From positions 1 through 12,065 of the forward strand of contig CAMBSA010000014.1 of NCBI GenBank assembly GCA_945869935.1: DNA of 12,065 nt, in the 5' to 3' direction. Made by a program: the position numbers and the translations under genes. Numbering within the stretch: position 1 is the stretch's first letter; each line of letters starts with the position of its first letter. Source of the stretch: Bordetella parapertussis. Its GTDB lineage: Bacteria; Pseudomonadota; Gammaproteobacteria; Burkholderiales; SG8-39. Below, one piece after another: positions 1 through 7,137 of the stretch. The notes beneath the pieces are model-generated. The model was not told the DNA's origin. It saw only the letters and a program-made list of their open reading frames with translations, and ran no database searches.

Positions 1-1
1 G

Positions 2-1192
2 CTGCGAAGCTGGGATATGTCGATCGCCTCGCTTGCCACGGTCGTCTACGAAACCGGGTTCTCCTACCAGTTCTCGGTGTTGCCGCTGTTCATCCTGATG
101 GGCAATTTCGTGACCCGCGCCGGAATGTCGGAGGAGTTGTTTCGCGCCGCGCATTCCTTCATCGGGCGATTCCGCGGCGGGCTGGCGATGTCGACCATCG
201 TCGGCTGCGCCGGATTTGGCGCGATCTGCGGATCATCGATCGCCACCGCTGCCACCTTCGCGCGCGTCGCCTATCCGTCGATGCGCAAATACGGCTACTC
301 GCCCGCGCTCGCCACCGGTGCGATCGCGGCGGGCGGCACGCTCGGCATCCTGATTCCGCCCTCGACCATCATGGTGATCTACGGCCTCATGACCGGCACC
401 AGCATCGGCAAGTTGTTTGCCGCCGGAATCATTCCCGGAGCGCTCGCGACGCTGCTGCTCTGTGCTGCGGTGAAATACACCGTCTGGCGTGATCCTTCGG
501 CGGGACCACCCGGTGCGCGGACGAACTGGAGCGAGAAATTCCAGGCGCTGCGCGACATCTGGGCGGTGGTCCTGCTGTTCGTGATCGTGATGGGCGGAAT
601 CTACGGCGGGGTGTTCACCGCAACCGAGGGCGCCTCGATCGGCGCCTTCGGCGGCTTCGTGATTGCGCTTGCCCGGGGGCGGCTCAATCGCAAGGTGCTG
701 GTGGAGATTCTCTCCGAAAGCGCGACCACGACCGCGATGTTGTTTACGATCATCGTCGGCGCACTGGTGTTCGCCAATTTCGTGAATTACACCTCGATGC
801 CGAACGACCTCAAGTCCTTCGTCGAGCGTTTCAACCTGCATCCGATGTGGGTCATGGCCGCGATTTGCGTGATCTACGTCATCCTCGGTACCGCGATGGA
901 GGAACTGTCCATGATCCTGCTGACCGTGCCGGTGTTTTTCCCGCTGGTGGTGCACCTGGGCTTCGATCCGGTCTGGTTCGGTATCATCATCGTGGTGGTC
1001 GTGGAGATCGGCCTGATCAGTCCGCCGGTCGGCATGAACATCTTCGTGCTCAAGACCCTGTTGCCGGAAGTTCCGACCGGTACGGTGTTCAAGGGAGTGA
1101 TGCCTTTCCTGTGGGCGGACGTGGTCCGTCTTGCCTTGCTGGTGATATTTCCGGCGATCAGTCTTTATCTGCCGAACCTGTTGATGAAATAA
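2..1192 (+). CDS. TRAP transporter large permease (DctM family), 5'-truncated
   Basis: Integral inner-membrane subunit of a tripartite ATP-independent periplasmic transporter, which imports organic acids using an ion gradient. The frame is open to the left edge, so the N-terminus (roughly 40-50 residues by family length) lies outside the window; an internal ATG at 17 is not the true start. Visible family hallmarks, in order, are PLFILMGNFV near the start, the conserved GAICGSSIATAATFARVAYP segment, GGTLGILIPPS around 330-365, and GLISPPVGMNIFVLK around 1010-1050. Many hydrophobic helices separate them, and the protein ends with a hydrophobic helix and TAA at 1190. A small permease (DctQ) would be expected just upstream but is not in view. 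It lies 130 bases before a VanA-like oxygenase on the same strand, and receptor genes follow, so it probably serves one or more of the receptors at 2475, 3611 and 7331. Family assignment is secure; the substrate is unknown. Confidence 0.95.
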   Translation: MRSWDMSIASLATVVYETGFSYQFSVLPLFILMGNFVTRAGMSEELFRAAHSFIGRFRGGLAMSTIVGCAGFGAICGSSIATAATFARVAYPSMRKYGYSPALATGAIAAGGTLGILIPPSTIMVIYGLMTGTSIGKLFAAGIIPGALATLLLCAAVKYTVWRDPSAGPPGARTNWSEKFQALRDIWAVVLLFVIVMGGIYGGVFTATEGASIGAFGGFVIALARGRLNRKVLVEILSESATTTAMLFTIIVGALVFANFVNYTSMPNDLKSFVERFNLHPMWVMAAICVIYVILGTAMEELSMILLTVPVFFPLVVHLGFDPVWFGIIIVVVVEIGLISPPVGMNIFVLKTLLPEVPTGTVFKGVMPFLWADVVRLALLVIFPAISLYLPNLLMK

Positions 1193-1322
1193 ACCGGGCG
1201 AGACAGTCCGGGGAAGAAAGTTCTGGAGCGGATGACGGTGCAAGCCCGCCGGCCGCCGGATGTGCCGATCGAACACGCTTCATCAATTGCAGCAGTTGTT
1301 TTGATCAGCCAAAGGAGGAGTC
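1193..1322 (+). other. Intergenic leader between dctM and first oxygenase
   Basis: No gene is seen here. The stretch ends in a strong Shine-Dalgarno sequence (AGGAGG, 1313-1318) four bases before the ATG at 1323. Just upstream, 1284-1289 and 1293-1298 can form a six-pair RNA hairpin (one G-U) around a CAG loop, flanked by inverted ATCAA/TTGAT arms at 1282-1286 and 1301-1305. No convincing sigma-70 promoter or T-rich terminator is visible. Whether the oxygenase has its own promoter or reads through from dctM cannot be told. Confidence 0.4.
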
Positions 1323-2390
1323 ATGGATTTCGTTCGTAACGCGTGGTACGTGGTCATGTGGTCACAGGACCTCAAGGCGGGAGAACTCGTCGGCCGGACG
1401 CTTCTGAATGATCCGGTGGTGATCTTCCGGGATCCCGACGGCCGGGTGAACGCGATGGAGGACATCTGCCCGCATCGGCTCGCGCCGCTTTCGATGGGCA
1501 AGCTGGTGAACGACGGAAAGCACATCCGTTGCGCCTATCACGGGCTGGAATTCGACGGTGCCGGCAAGTGCGCGCACAACCCCCATGCGTCCGGACGCAT
1601 CCCGAAGAATTCCGACGTGCGCGCCTATTCGGTGGTGGAAAAGCACTCCCTGATCTGGATCTGGATGGGCGAGCGCGCGGCGGATCCTGCGATCATCCCG
1701 TACTTCCCTCTGCTCGACGGCGCGCATCAGGTGAGCAAGCGCGACTGGATGAAGATGGAGGCCAACTACCAGTTGATCGTGGATAACCTGCTCGATGTCA
1801 GCCACACCGCCTTCCTGCACGAGGGTTTGCTCGGCGGACCGGACACGATCAAGGGCAACATGAAGGTGGTCCCGAAGGAGACCAAGAACGCGCTGCTGAT
1901 CGAACGCTGGATCGACAACATTCCGGTGCCGAAATTCTTCGATCTGCTGTTCAAGCGCGACGGACAGCGGGTGGACAACTGGATGAACATGACCTGGCAG
2001 ATGCCGGCGTGTCTCACCAACGACACCGGCGTGACGAGCCCGGGCAAGCCGCGCGGCGAGGGCACCGGCATTTTCGGCATGCATTTCATCACACCGGAGA
2101 CCGACCGCAGCAGCTGGTACCACTTTGCGGCGGTCCGCCAGAACCCGATTTCACTCGGCGAACCCGGCGATTCGGAAACAATGAAGCAGATCGCCGAGCT
2201 TCGCCGCTATGCCTTCGAGGTCCAGGACAAGGGAATCATCGAGGGGCAGCAACGCATATTGGACATACCGCGCTTCAAGGACGAACCTTTTGTCCCGCTC
2301 GAGACAGACCTCGGCACGGTGAGCATCCGCAGACATTTGCAGGATCTGATTGATGCGGAGAAGAAGGAAAAAACAGCGGTTGCGGCCTGA
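1323..2390 (+). CDS. VanA-like Rieske oxygenase, paralogue 1
   Basis: Predicted oxygenase component of a cytoplasmic Rieske non-heme iron monooxygenase of the vanillate O-demethylase/dicamba monooxygenase type. The length (355 aa) is typical of that family. The N-terminal Rieske domain carries C49-x-H51 and C70-x2-H73 as the [2Fe-2S] ligands. The C-terminal catalytic domain has D158-x2-H161-x4-H166; D302, in VQDKGIIEGQQ, is the likely third mononuclear iron ligand by analogy with dicamba monooxygenase. The start is fixed by AGGAGG at 1313-1318. It is closely similar along its full length to the protein encoded at 4754-5815, so the two are clear paralogues. Two TRAP receptors lie between them, suggesting the substrate is an imported, probably methoxylated or otherwise substituted aromatic acid. 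No VanB-type reductase is adjacent. The family is confident; the substrate is not known, and vanillate itself is only one possibility. Confidence 0.93.
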   Translation: MDFVRNAWYVVMWSQDLKAGELVGRTLLNDPVVIFRDPDGRVNAMEDICPHRLAPLSMGKLVNDGKHIRCAYHGLEFDGAGKCAHNPHASGRIPKNSDVRAYSVVEKHSLIWIWMGERAADPAIIPYFPLLDGAHQVSKRDWMKMEANYQLIVDNLLDVSHTAFLHEGLLGGPDTIKGNMKVVPKETKNALLIERWIDNIPVPKFFDLLFKRDGQRVDNWMNMTWQMPACLTNDTGVTSPGKPRGEGTGIFGMHFITPETDRSSWYHFAAVRQNPISLGEPGDSETMKQIAELRRYAFEVQDKGIIEGQQRILDIPRFKDEPFVPLETDLGTVSIRRHLQDLIDAEKKEKTAVAA

Positions 2391-2399
2391 GCCGTGGTC

Positions 2400-2430
2400 C
2401 GTCGTGCCCGACAGGAGGTCGGGCGCGACG
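2400..2430 (+). promoter_or_regulatory. Long intercistronic RNA hairpin between oxygenase and receptor
   Basis: Positions 2400-2412 (CGTCGTGCCCGAC) pair with 2418-2430 (GTCGGGCGCGACG) to give a 13-pair stem with a single G-U, closed by the loop AGGAG at 2413-2417. It starts 10 bases after the TGA of the upstream oxygenase and ends 44 bases before the ATG of the receptor gene. No run of T follows, so it is not a standard intrinsic terminator. Inference: it may act as an mRNA-processing or 3'-end-protecting structure giving unequal levels of oxygenase and receptor, or as an attenuating element. Confidence 0.6.
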
Positions 2431-2462
2431 TGATGCATTACCCGATGCGGTCCAAATTCAAT

Positions 2463-2468
2463 AGGAGG
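2463..2468 (+). promoter_or_regulatory. Ribosome binding site deciding receptor 1 start
   Basis: AGGAGG lies six bases before the ATG at 2475. An in-frame ATG at 2469 directly abuts the motif and is too close to be used, and the frame stays open further upstream to 2394 with no signal-peptide character. The start at 2475 is therefore preferred. Confidence 0.8.
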
Positions 2469-2474
2469 ATGGCA

Positions 2475-3530
2475 ATGCAAACGACAAAGAGCGTGATTTC
2501 AAGCTGGCGAGCGGCAGTTACCGGAGGCGTATTCGCCGCTGGTCTTCTGGCCGGTACACCGGCCCATGCGCAGACGACCCTGACGCTGAACGGATGGGCG
2601 GGGCCTACCCATCTGCTGACCAACGACATTCTTGTCGGCTGGGCCAAGGAAGTCGAGAAGGCGTCCAACGGTCGCATCAAGTATTCGCTGTTGCCGAAGG
2701 CGCCAGCGGCCCCCTCGGGCACGGTCGACGCGGTGATTAACGGCCTTTGCGATGTTTCCTACATCTCGCACGGACTGCATCCGGGGCGCTTCACCCTGAC
2801 CAAGCTCGTGGAGTTCCCGCAGATGGGCTCCAGCGGTGAAATCAACTCGGTGGTGTATGAGCGTCTGCACGAGAAGTACCTTGCGCAGGCAGGCGAACAC
2901 AAAGGGGTCAAGGTCCTGACCCTGTTCACCCACGGCCCCGGCAATATCTTCACCTCGAAGAAGCAGGTCCTGAGACCGGCGGATCTGGCCGGGCTGAAGC
3001 TCAGGGTGGGCGGAGGCGCGCTCAGCGAACTGATGACGGCGCTGGGTGCGACGCCGGTGGTGCGCTCGGCAAGCGAGAACTACGAACTCCTGTCCAACGG
3101 CGTGGTCGATGGAACGCTGACCCCGGACGAGACCATCGTGTCCTTCAAGACCGAGAAGATCATCCGTTACGGCACCCGAGTCCCGGGCGGTCTTTATACG
3201 CTGAGCTTCGCGGTGATCATGAACGAGAAGACCTTCAACAGCCTGCCCAAGCAGGACCAGGACGTCATTACTTCGCTCTCGGGTGAGCGCTACGCGCGGC
3301 TTTCGGGCAAGGCCTGGGACAGCATGGACAAGGTCGGGCTGGAGGGCATGCAGAAGGCGGGAGTGCAACTCGCAAACGCCGATGCGACGCTGGTGGCCGC
3401 GATCCGCGACAAGGCAAAGCCGATCGAGGAAGGCTTCTTCAAGCTGGCGAAGGAAAAAGGCGTCGACGGCGCGAAGGTGCTCAACGAGTTCCGCGAGGAA
3501 ACGCGCAAGATGGCTGGCGCACAGAAGTAA
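2475..3530 (+). CDS. TRAP transporter solute-binding protein (DctP-like), receptor 1
   Basis: Periplasmic receptor that captures a ligand, usually a carboxylate, and delivers it to a TRAP permease. With the start at 2475 the product is 351 aa, the usual size. A Sec signal peptide is visible: positive N-region, hydrophobic core near residues 14-26, and a PAHA-Q cleavage site after A32. R177, in LKLRVGGG, matches the conserved arginine that binds ligand carboxylate in this family. Next come the ALGATPVV and ELLSNGVVDG segments that form the second half of the pocket, then PGGLYTLSF and the long C-terminal helix. It shares its whole architecture with the proteins at 3611 and 7331 and is closest to 3611. 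It lies downstream of a VanA-like oxygenase and beyond a strong hairpin, so it is probably co-transcribed with that oxygenase. The ligand is unknown; an aromatic acid is inferred from the neighbours. Confidence 0.94.
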   Translation: MQTTKSVISSWRAAVTGGVFAAGLLAGTPAHAQTTLTLNGWAGPTHLLTNDILVGWAKEVEKASNGRIKYSLLPKAPAAPSGTVDAVINGLCDVSYISHGLHPGRFTLTKLVEFPQMGSSGEINSVVYERLHEKYLAQAGEHKGVKVLTLFTHGPGNIFTSKKQVLRPADLAGLKLRVGGGALSELMTALGATPVVRSASENYELLSNGVVDGTLTPDETIVSFKTEKIIRYGTRVPGGLYTLSFAVIMNEKTFNSLPKQDQDVITSLSGERYARLSGKAWDSMDKVGLEGMQKAGVQLANADATLVAAIRDKAKPIEEGFFKLAKEKGVDGAKVLNEFREETRKMAGAQK

Positions 3531-3596
3531 TCCTGCAGTTGGACACATGCATTGTTTGCACGGACTCCGCGGTCGCAAAGCGGAAACTTACATAAC

Positions 3597-3602
3597 GAGG
3601 AG
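3597..3602 (+). promoter_or_regulatory. Ribosome binding site for TTG-started receptor 2
   Basis: GAGGAG lies eight bases before the TTG at 3611, good spacing. No ATG in the frame gives a product with a signal peptide, so this site supports a TTG initiation codon. The rest of the 80-base gap after the previous gene shows no terminator. Confidence 0.75.
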
Positions 3603-3610
3603 TATCGAAA

Positions 3611-4666
3611 TTGGAAAAACAACACACCGCAGGTTCTGTCTTTCGCAGCCTGGCTATTGGCGGAGCCCTTGCCGCCGGCCTCATGGCGTCCCCGATCTCC
3701 AATGCGGACACCACGCTTATGCTCAACGGCTGGGCGGGGCCGACGCAGCAACTCACCCGGGACATCCTGCTCGGCTGGGCGAAGGAAGTCGAAAAAGCCT
3801 CGAACGGGCGCATCAAGCACTCGCTTTTGCCTAAGGCGCCATCCGCACCTTCGGGCACGATCGACGCGATCATCAACGGTCTTGCCGACGTGTCGTACAT
3901 CTCCCACGGCCTGCATCCGGGCCGGTTTTCTCTCACCAAGGTGGTCGAGTTCCCCCAGGGCGGTGCAACCGCCGAGATCAACTCGGTGGTCTACCAGCGC
4001 CTGCACGAGAAATACCTCGCGCAGGCTGGTGAGCACAAGGGCATCAAGCTGATCAACGTGTTCACCCACGGGCCGGGGCACATATTCACGACCAAGCGCC
4101 CGATTCTCAAGGTGTCGGATTTCGAGGGCCTCAAGATGCGCGTCGGCGGCCCGGTTCTCAGCCAGCTGATGCAGGGTCTGGGCGCGGCGCCGGTGGTGCG
4201 GGGGGCGCCTGAGATGTACGAACTGCTCTCCAACGGCGTCGTCGACGGAACGCTCGTGCCCTTCTCGCCGGTGGTGACCTTCAAGACCGAGAAGATCATC
4301 CGCTACGGCACCAGCCTTCCCGGCGGCCTGTACACCCTCAGTTTCGCGCTGATCATGAGCGAGAAGACGTTCAACGCCATGCCCAAGCAGGACCAGGACG
4401 TCATCAACGCCTGGAGCGGCGAGCGATACGCCGCGCGAAGCGGCAAGGCGTGGGATGCCGAGGACGACGACGGCATCGCGGCCTTGAAAAAAGCCGGCGT
4501 GCAACTTACGACGGCCGATGCCGCGCTGGTGAACGCGATCCGCGAGAAGGCCAAGCCGATCGAGGACGCGTGGTACAAGGAAGCGAAAGCCAAGGGCGTG
4601 GACGGCGAGAAGGTGCTCGCGGAATTCCGCGAAGAGACCCGCAAGATGGCGGCAGCGAAGCGCTGA
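3611..4666 (+). CDS. TRAP transporter solute-binding protein (DctP-like), receptor 2
   Basis: A second periplasmic TRAP receptor, also 351 aa, aligning with receptor 1 without apparent gaps. It starts with TTG, chosen because GAGGAG at 3597-3602 is correctly spaced and the resulting N-terminus is a good signal peptide, with cleavage after SNA at residue 32. R177, in LKMRVGG, is the predicted carboxylate-binding arginine and sits at the same residue number as in receptor 1. The pocket-lining segment just after it differs from receptor 1: the stretch around residues 179-182 reads GGPV against GGGA, and VPFSPVVTF replaces TPDETIVSF. A different ligand is likely. Gene order and spacing (80 bases after receptor 1, 87 bases before oxygenase 2) suggest one transcript. 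TRAP receptor identity is secure; the ligand is inferred only as a small carboxylate. Confidence 0.93.
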   Translation: MEKQHTAGSVFRSLAIGGALAAGLMASPISNADTTLMLNGWAGPTQQLTRDILLGWAKEVEKASNGRIKHSLLPKAPSAPSGTIDAIINGLADVSYISHGLHPGRFSLTKVVEFPQGGATAEINSVVYQRLHEKYLAQAGEHKGIKLINVFTHGPGHIFTTKRPILKVSDFEGLKMRVGGPVLSQLMQGLGAAPVVRGAPEMYELLSNGVVDGTLVPFSPVVTFKTEKIIRYGTSLPGGLYTLSFALIMSEKTFNAMPKQDQDVINAWSGERYAARSGKAWDAEDDDGIAALKKAGVQLTTADAALVNAIREKAKPIEDAWYKEAKAKGVDGEKVLAEFREETRKMAAAKR

Positions 4667-4753
4667 CGCCTATGCGCCGGTCCGTGACATAGCCGTCGCG
4701 GGCCGGATTTGCCAAGTCAGGCAGAAATGGTTTTGTCCGCAGGAAGAACGAAC

Positions 4754-5815
4754 ATGATGGAATTTCTACGCAACACCTGGTATGTCGCGATGTGGTCGCA
4801 GGACCTCAAGGCAGGCGAGCTCGTCGGTCGGACCTACCTCAACGAACCGGTGGTGATGTTTCGCGATCCGGACGGCCGTGTGAACGCGATGCAGGATGTC
4901 TGTCCGCACCGGCTGGCGCCGCTGTCCATGGGCAAGCTGGTGTGCCAGGGAAAGCACATCCGCTGCGCCTATCACGGGCTCGAGTTCGACGGGAGCGGGC
5001 AATGCGTGGTGAACCCGCATGCGTCGGGACGCATTCCGAAGAATTCGAGCGTGCGTTCCTATCCGGTGCTGGAGAAGCACTCGCTTGTCTGGATCTGGAT
5101 GGGCGATGAGCAGCCCGATGCATCGAAAATCCCGGATTTCAGCCTGCTCGAAGGCGACCTTCCGGTGAGCAAGCGCGACTGGATGAAGATGGACGCGAAC
5201 TACCAGTTCATCGTCGACAACCTGCTCGACCTGAGCCACACCGCGTTTCTTCACGAAGGCATCCTCGGCAGCAAGGAGACGATCAAGGCGGATCTCAAGA
5301 TGGAGGAAGTCGGGGACAAGGTGATCGTGAACCGTGTGATGCGCAACGTTCCGCCGCCGAGCTTTCACGACATCCTGTTCATGCGCGACGGCAAGAACGT
5401 CGATTACTGGTCGAATATCCACTGGAGTCCGCCGGGTTGCCTGATCAACGACACCGGCATCACCCGTCCGGGGGCGCCGAAGGAAGAGGGCACCGGCATC
5501 TTTGGCACGCATTTCCTCACGCCCGAGACCGACACCAGCACCTGGTATCACTTTGCGGGCGTGCGCCAGAACCCGATCGTCTGGGGCGAGCCGATCGATT
5601 CGGAGAACATGAAGCAGATCGCCGAGTTGCGCCGCTACGCCTTCGAAGTCCAGGACAAGGGCATCATCGAGGGCCAGCAGCGCAACGTCACTTACCGTGG
5701 CGGCAAGACGAAATTCATGCCGCTTGAGACGGACCTGGGCACGATTCGCGTATGGAAGATCATGGAGGCCAGGATCGCCGCGGAGCGCAGCAGGGCGGCA
5801 CAGTCCGCGTCCTGA
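4754..5815 (+). CDS. VanA-like Rieske oxygenase, paralogue 2
   Basis: A second Rieske non-heme iron oxygenase of the vanillate O-demethylase type, 353 aa. The ATG at 4754 sits seven bases after AGGAAG (4741-4746). An adjacent ATG at 4757 would give MEFLRN, aligning exactly with the start of paralogue 1, and is an equally possible start. The frame is open upstream to 4709, but that extension has no homology to paralogue 1. From 4754 the Rieske ligands are C50, H52, C71 and H74, and the iron site is D159-x2-H162-x4-H167, with a likely third ligand Asp in VQDKGIIEGQQ. Similarity to paralogue 1 is highest in the Rieske domain and in the C-terminal AELRRYAFEV region. It is lower in the middle (about residues 170-240), where substrate specificity is usually set. 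It ends only 20 bases from the convergent HTH-citrate synthase gene. No reductase is adjacent. Confidence 0.92.
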   Translation: MMEFLRNTWYVAMWSQDLKAGELVGRTYLNEPVVMFRDPDGRVNAMQDVCPHRLAPLSMGKLVCQGKHIRCAYHGLEFDGSGQCVVNPHASGRIPKNSSVRSYPVLEKHSLVWIWMGDEQPDASKIPDFSLLEGDLPVSKRDWMKMDANYQFIVDNLLDLSHTAFLHEGILGSKETIKADLKMEEVGDKVIVNRVMRNVPPPSFHDILFMRDGKNVDYWSNIHWSPPGCLINDTGITRPGAPKEEGTGIFGTHFLTPETDTSTWYHFAGVRQNPIVWGEPIDSENMKQIAELRRYAFEVQDKGIIEGQQRNVTYRGGKTKFMPLETDLGTIRVWKIMEARIAAERSRAAQSAS

Positions 5816-5835
5816 GAGGGTTCGCCAGGGAATAT

Positions 5836-7137
5836 TCAGGAAGCGAGGAAGCGGGCACGCGGCCGCAGCACGAATCCCGCGTTGCGTTGCTCCATGACGT
5901 GGGCGATCTGTCCCGCGGTTCGTGCGATGCCCCAGATTGCGGGGGCGCTGCGGCGCGGGAGTTCCAGCGCGATCGCGAGCGCCATCAGTCCCGCCGGCAG
6001 GCCGGGGTACATGTGACAGTCCTCCTGCACCCGGTCGAGGAACCAGATCGCGTTCTGTCCGGCGCGGGACTTCGGCTTGAGCTTCTTGGCGAGTTCTATC
6101 ATCCAGTAGGCACGCGGATCGCCCTTGGGGTAAAGCGGATGATTGAACCCGTACACCTTGACGCCGAACTTGCGCACCGTCTCGAGCCGCCGGCCGAGGC
6201 TCTGCCGGCTGGTGTTGTCGAGCAGCAGTTCTTCGAGCTTGTCGCAGATCTGCCCGGTCTGGCTGCCCGAGTGTGCGCACAGGCCCGCCGCCACGCAGGC
6301 GTGCAGGTCGCTTCCCGAAGAGGCGACCACCCTCGCGGTGAAATTGGCCGGCGTGAGTTCGTAGTCTGCGCATAGCACCATCATCGCGTTGATCGCGTAG
6401 CAGGTTTCCTCGGTGGGCGGGATGCCGAGGGCGCGCGCGACGCTCATCGCGATCGATTCGCCCGCCCGAACCGGCGTATAGCGCCTGCGCGGTGACAGGA
6501 TGCCGAGCACTCCGGTCATCACCTGAAGTATCTTTCGCGCCGAGTCGAGGGTGTCGCCCCGCTGCAGTTCCGCGGCACCGCCGGTGCGAACACCCAGCGC
6601 GAGCACGGTGCAGGCGAGGAACTTGAGCACTTCGTCAAACGCCTTGTCGCTGCCTACCGCCTTGACCAGATCATCCGGGTGAAAGTCAGGCTGGTCGGCA
6701 AGCCAGCGCAGTTGCTCATCCGGCCAGGCGCCAGTCCATAGCAGGACGGCCACGGATTCGAAGGAACTGCCTTCGCGTGCGAGATCCAGCGCGAGCCGGT
6801 TGCGGTAACGCGGTCCTTCGGGCGTGATTTCGGTGATGCGCGTGGTGATCACCGGTTCGCCGTAGCGCATCGCGCCTTCTGCGCGTGCCGCCGCACCCGC
6901 CCGCGCCATGCTGCGGGTGTGCATGCGTTCGATGTCCTCCCGGGAGAACACATGCTTTCGCCCTTCGTTCAGCGGCAGGCTGCGTATCCAGCCCCGGCTG
7001 ACGTAGGTGTACAGGGTCGGGCGTTTCACCCCGAGCAGGCGCATCGCCTCCTCTCGCGGTACGTAGTCGCGCTGGTCGGGAACACCATCGGGTTGGCGGG
7101 GACGGAGGAGGCCGGAGGCCTTGACGGATCGGGACAT
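5836..7137 (-). CDS. HTH-citrate synthase fusion, probable regulatory pseudoenzyme
   Basis: A 433-aa protein with two parts. Residues about 24-72 form a MerR/excisionase-like winged helix-turn-helix (VPREEAMRLLGVKRPTLYTY, then SRGWIRS and a wing ending in VFSREDIERM). Residues about 90-433 are a citrate synthase fold. CoA/oxaloacetate-type signatures are present: GFNHPLYPKGDPRA with D340 (equivalent to pig Asp375), and R406 with AGQIAHVMEQ. However, the normal HADHE motif reads CADYE, placing Tyr259 at catalytic His274, and the GPLHG motif reads GSQTG, placing Thr294 at catalytic His320. Loss of both histidines argues against normal citrate synthase activity, so a ligand-sensing transcription factor is inferred. 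The start is the ATG at 7137, where HTH homology begins. The frame remains open to 7293 but the extension looks non-coding, and no strong Shine-Dalgarno precedes 7137. It is divergent from the receptor at 7331, its probable target. Confidence 0.88.
   Translation of the reverse strand: MSRSVKASGLLRPRQPDGVPDQRDYVPREEAMRLLGVKRPTLYTYVSRGWIRSLPLNEGRKHVFSREDIERMHTRSMARAGAAARAEGAMRYGEPVITTRITEITPEGPRYRNRLALDLAREGSSFESVAVLLWTGAWPDEQLRWLADQPDFHPDDLVKAVGSDKAFDEVLKFLACTVLALGVRTGGAAELQRGDTLDSARKILQVMTGVLGILSPRRRYTPVRAGESIAMSVARALGIPPTEETCYAINAMMVLCADYELTPANFTARVVASSGSDLHACVAAGLCAHSGSQTGQICDKLEELLLDNTSRQSLGRRLETVRKFGVKVYGFNHPLYPKGDPRAYWMIELAKKLKPKSRAGQNAIWFLDRVQEDCHMYPGLPAGLMALAIALELPRRSAPAIWGIARTAGQIAHVMEQRNAGFVLRPRARFLAS

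Noticed and set aside
4677..4710. Possible hairpin CCGGTCC/GGGCCGG between receptor 2 and oxygenase 2
   Set aside because: Only seven pairs with one G-U and a loop of about 16 bases, with no T-run; not above what GC-rich DNA gives by chance.
4766..6373. Minus-strand open frame of 535 codons running through oxygenase 2 and into the citrate synthase gene
   Set aside because: It overlaps two real genes in a different frame and shows no recognisable family.
5752..6375. Plus-strand open frame overlapping the 3' end of oxygenase 2 and continuing antisense to the HTH-citrate synthase
   Set aside because: It begins inside a real gene, is antisense to another, and has no ribosome site or family signature.
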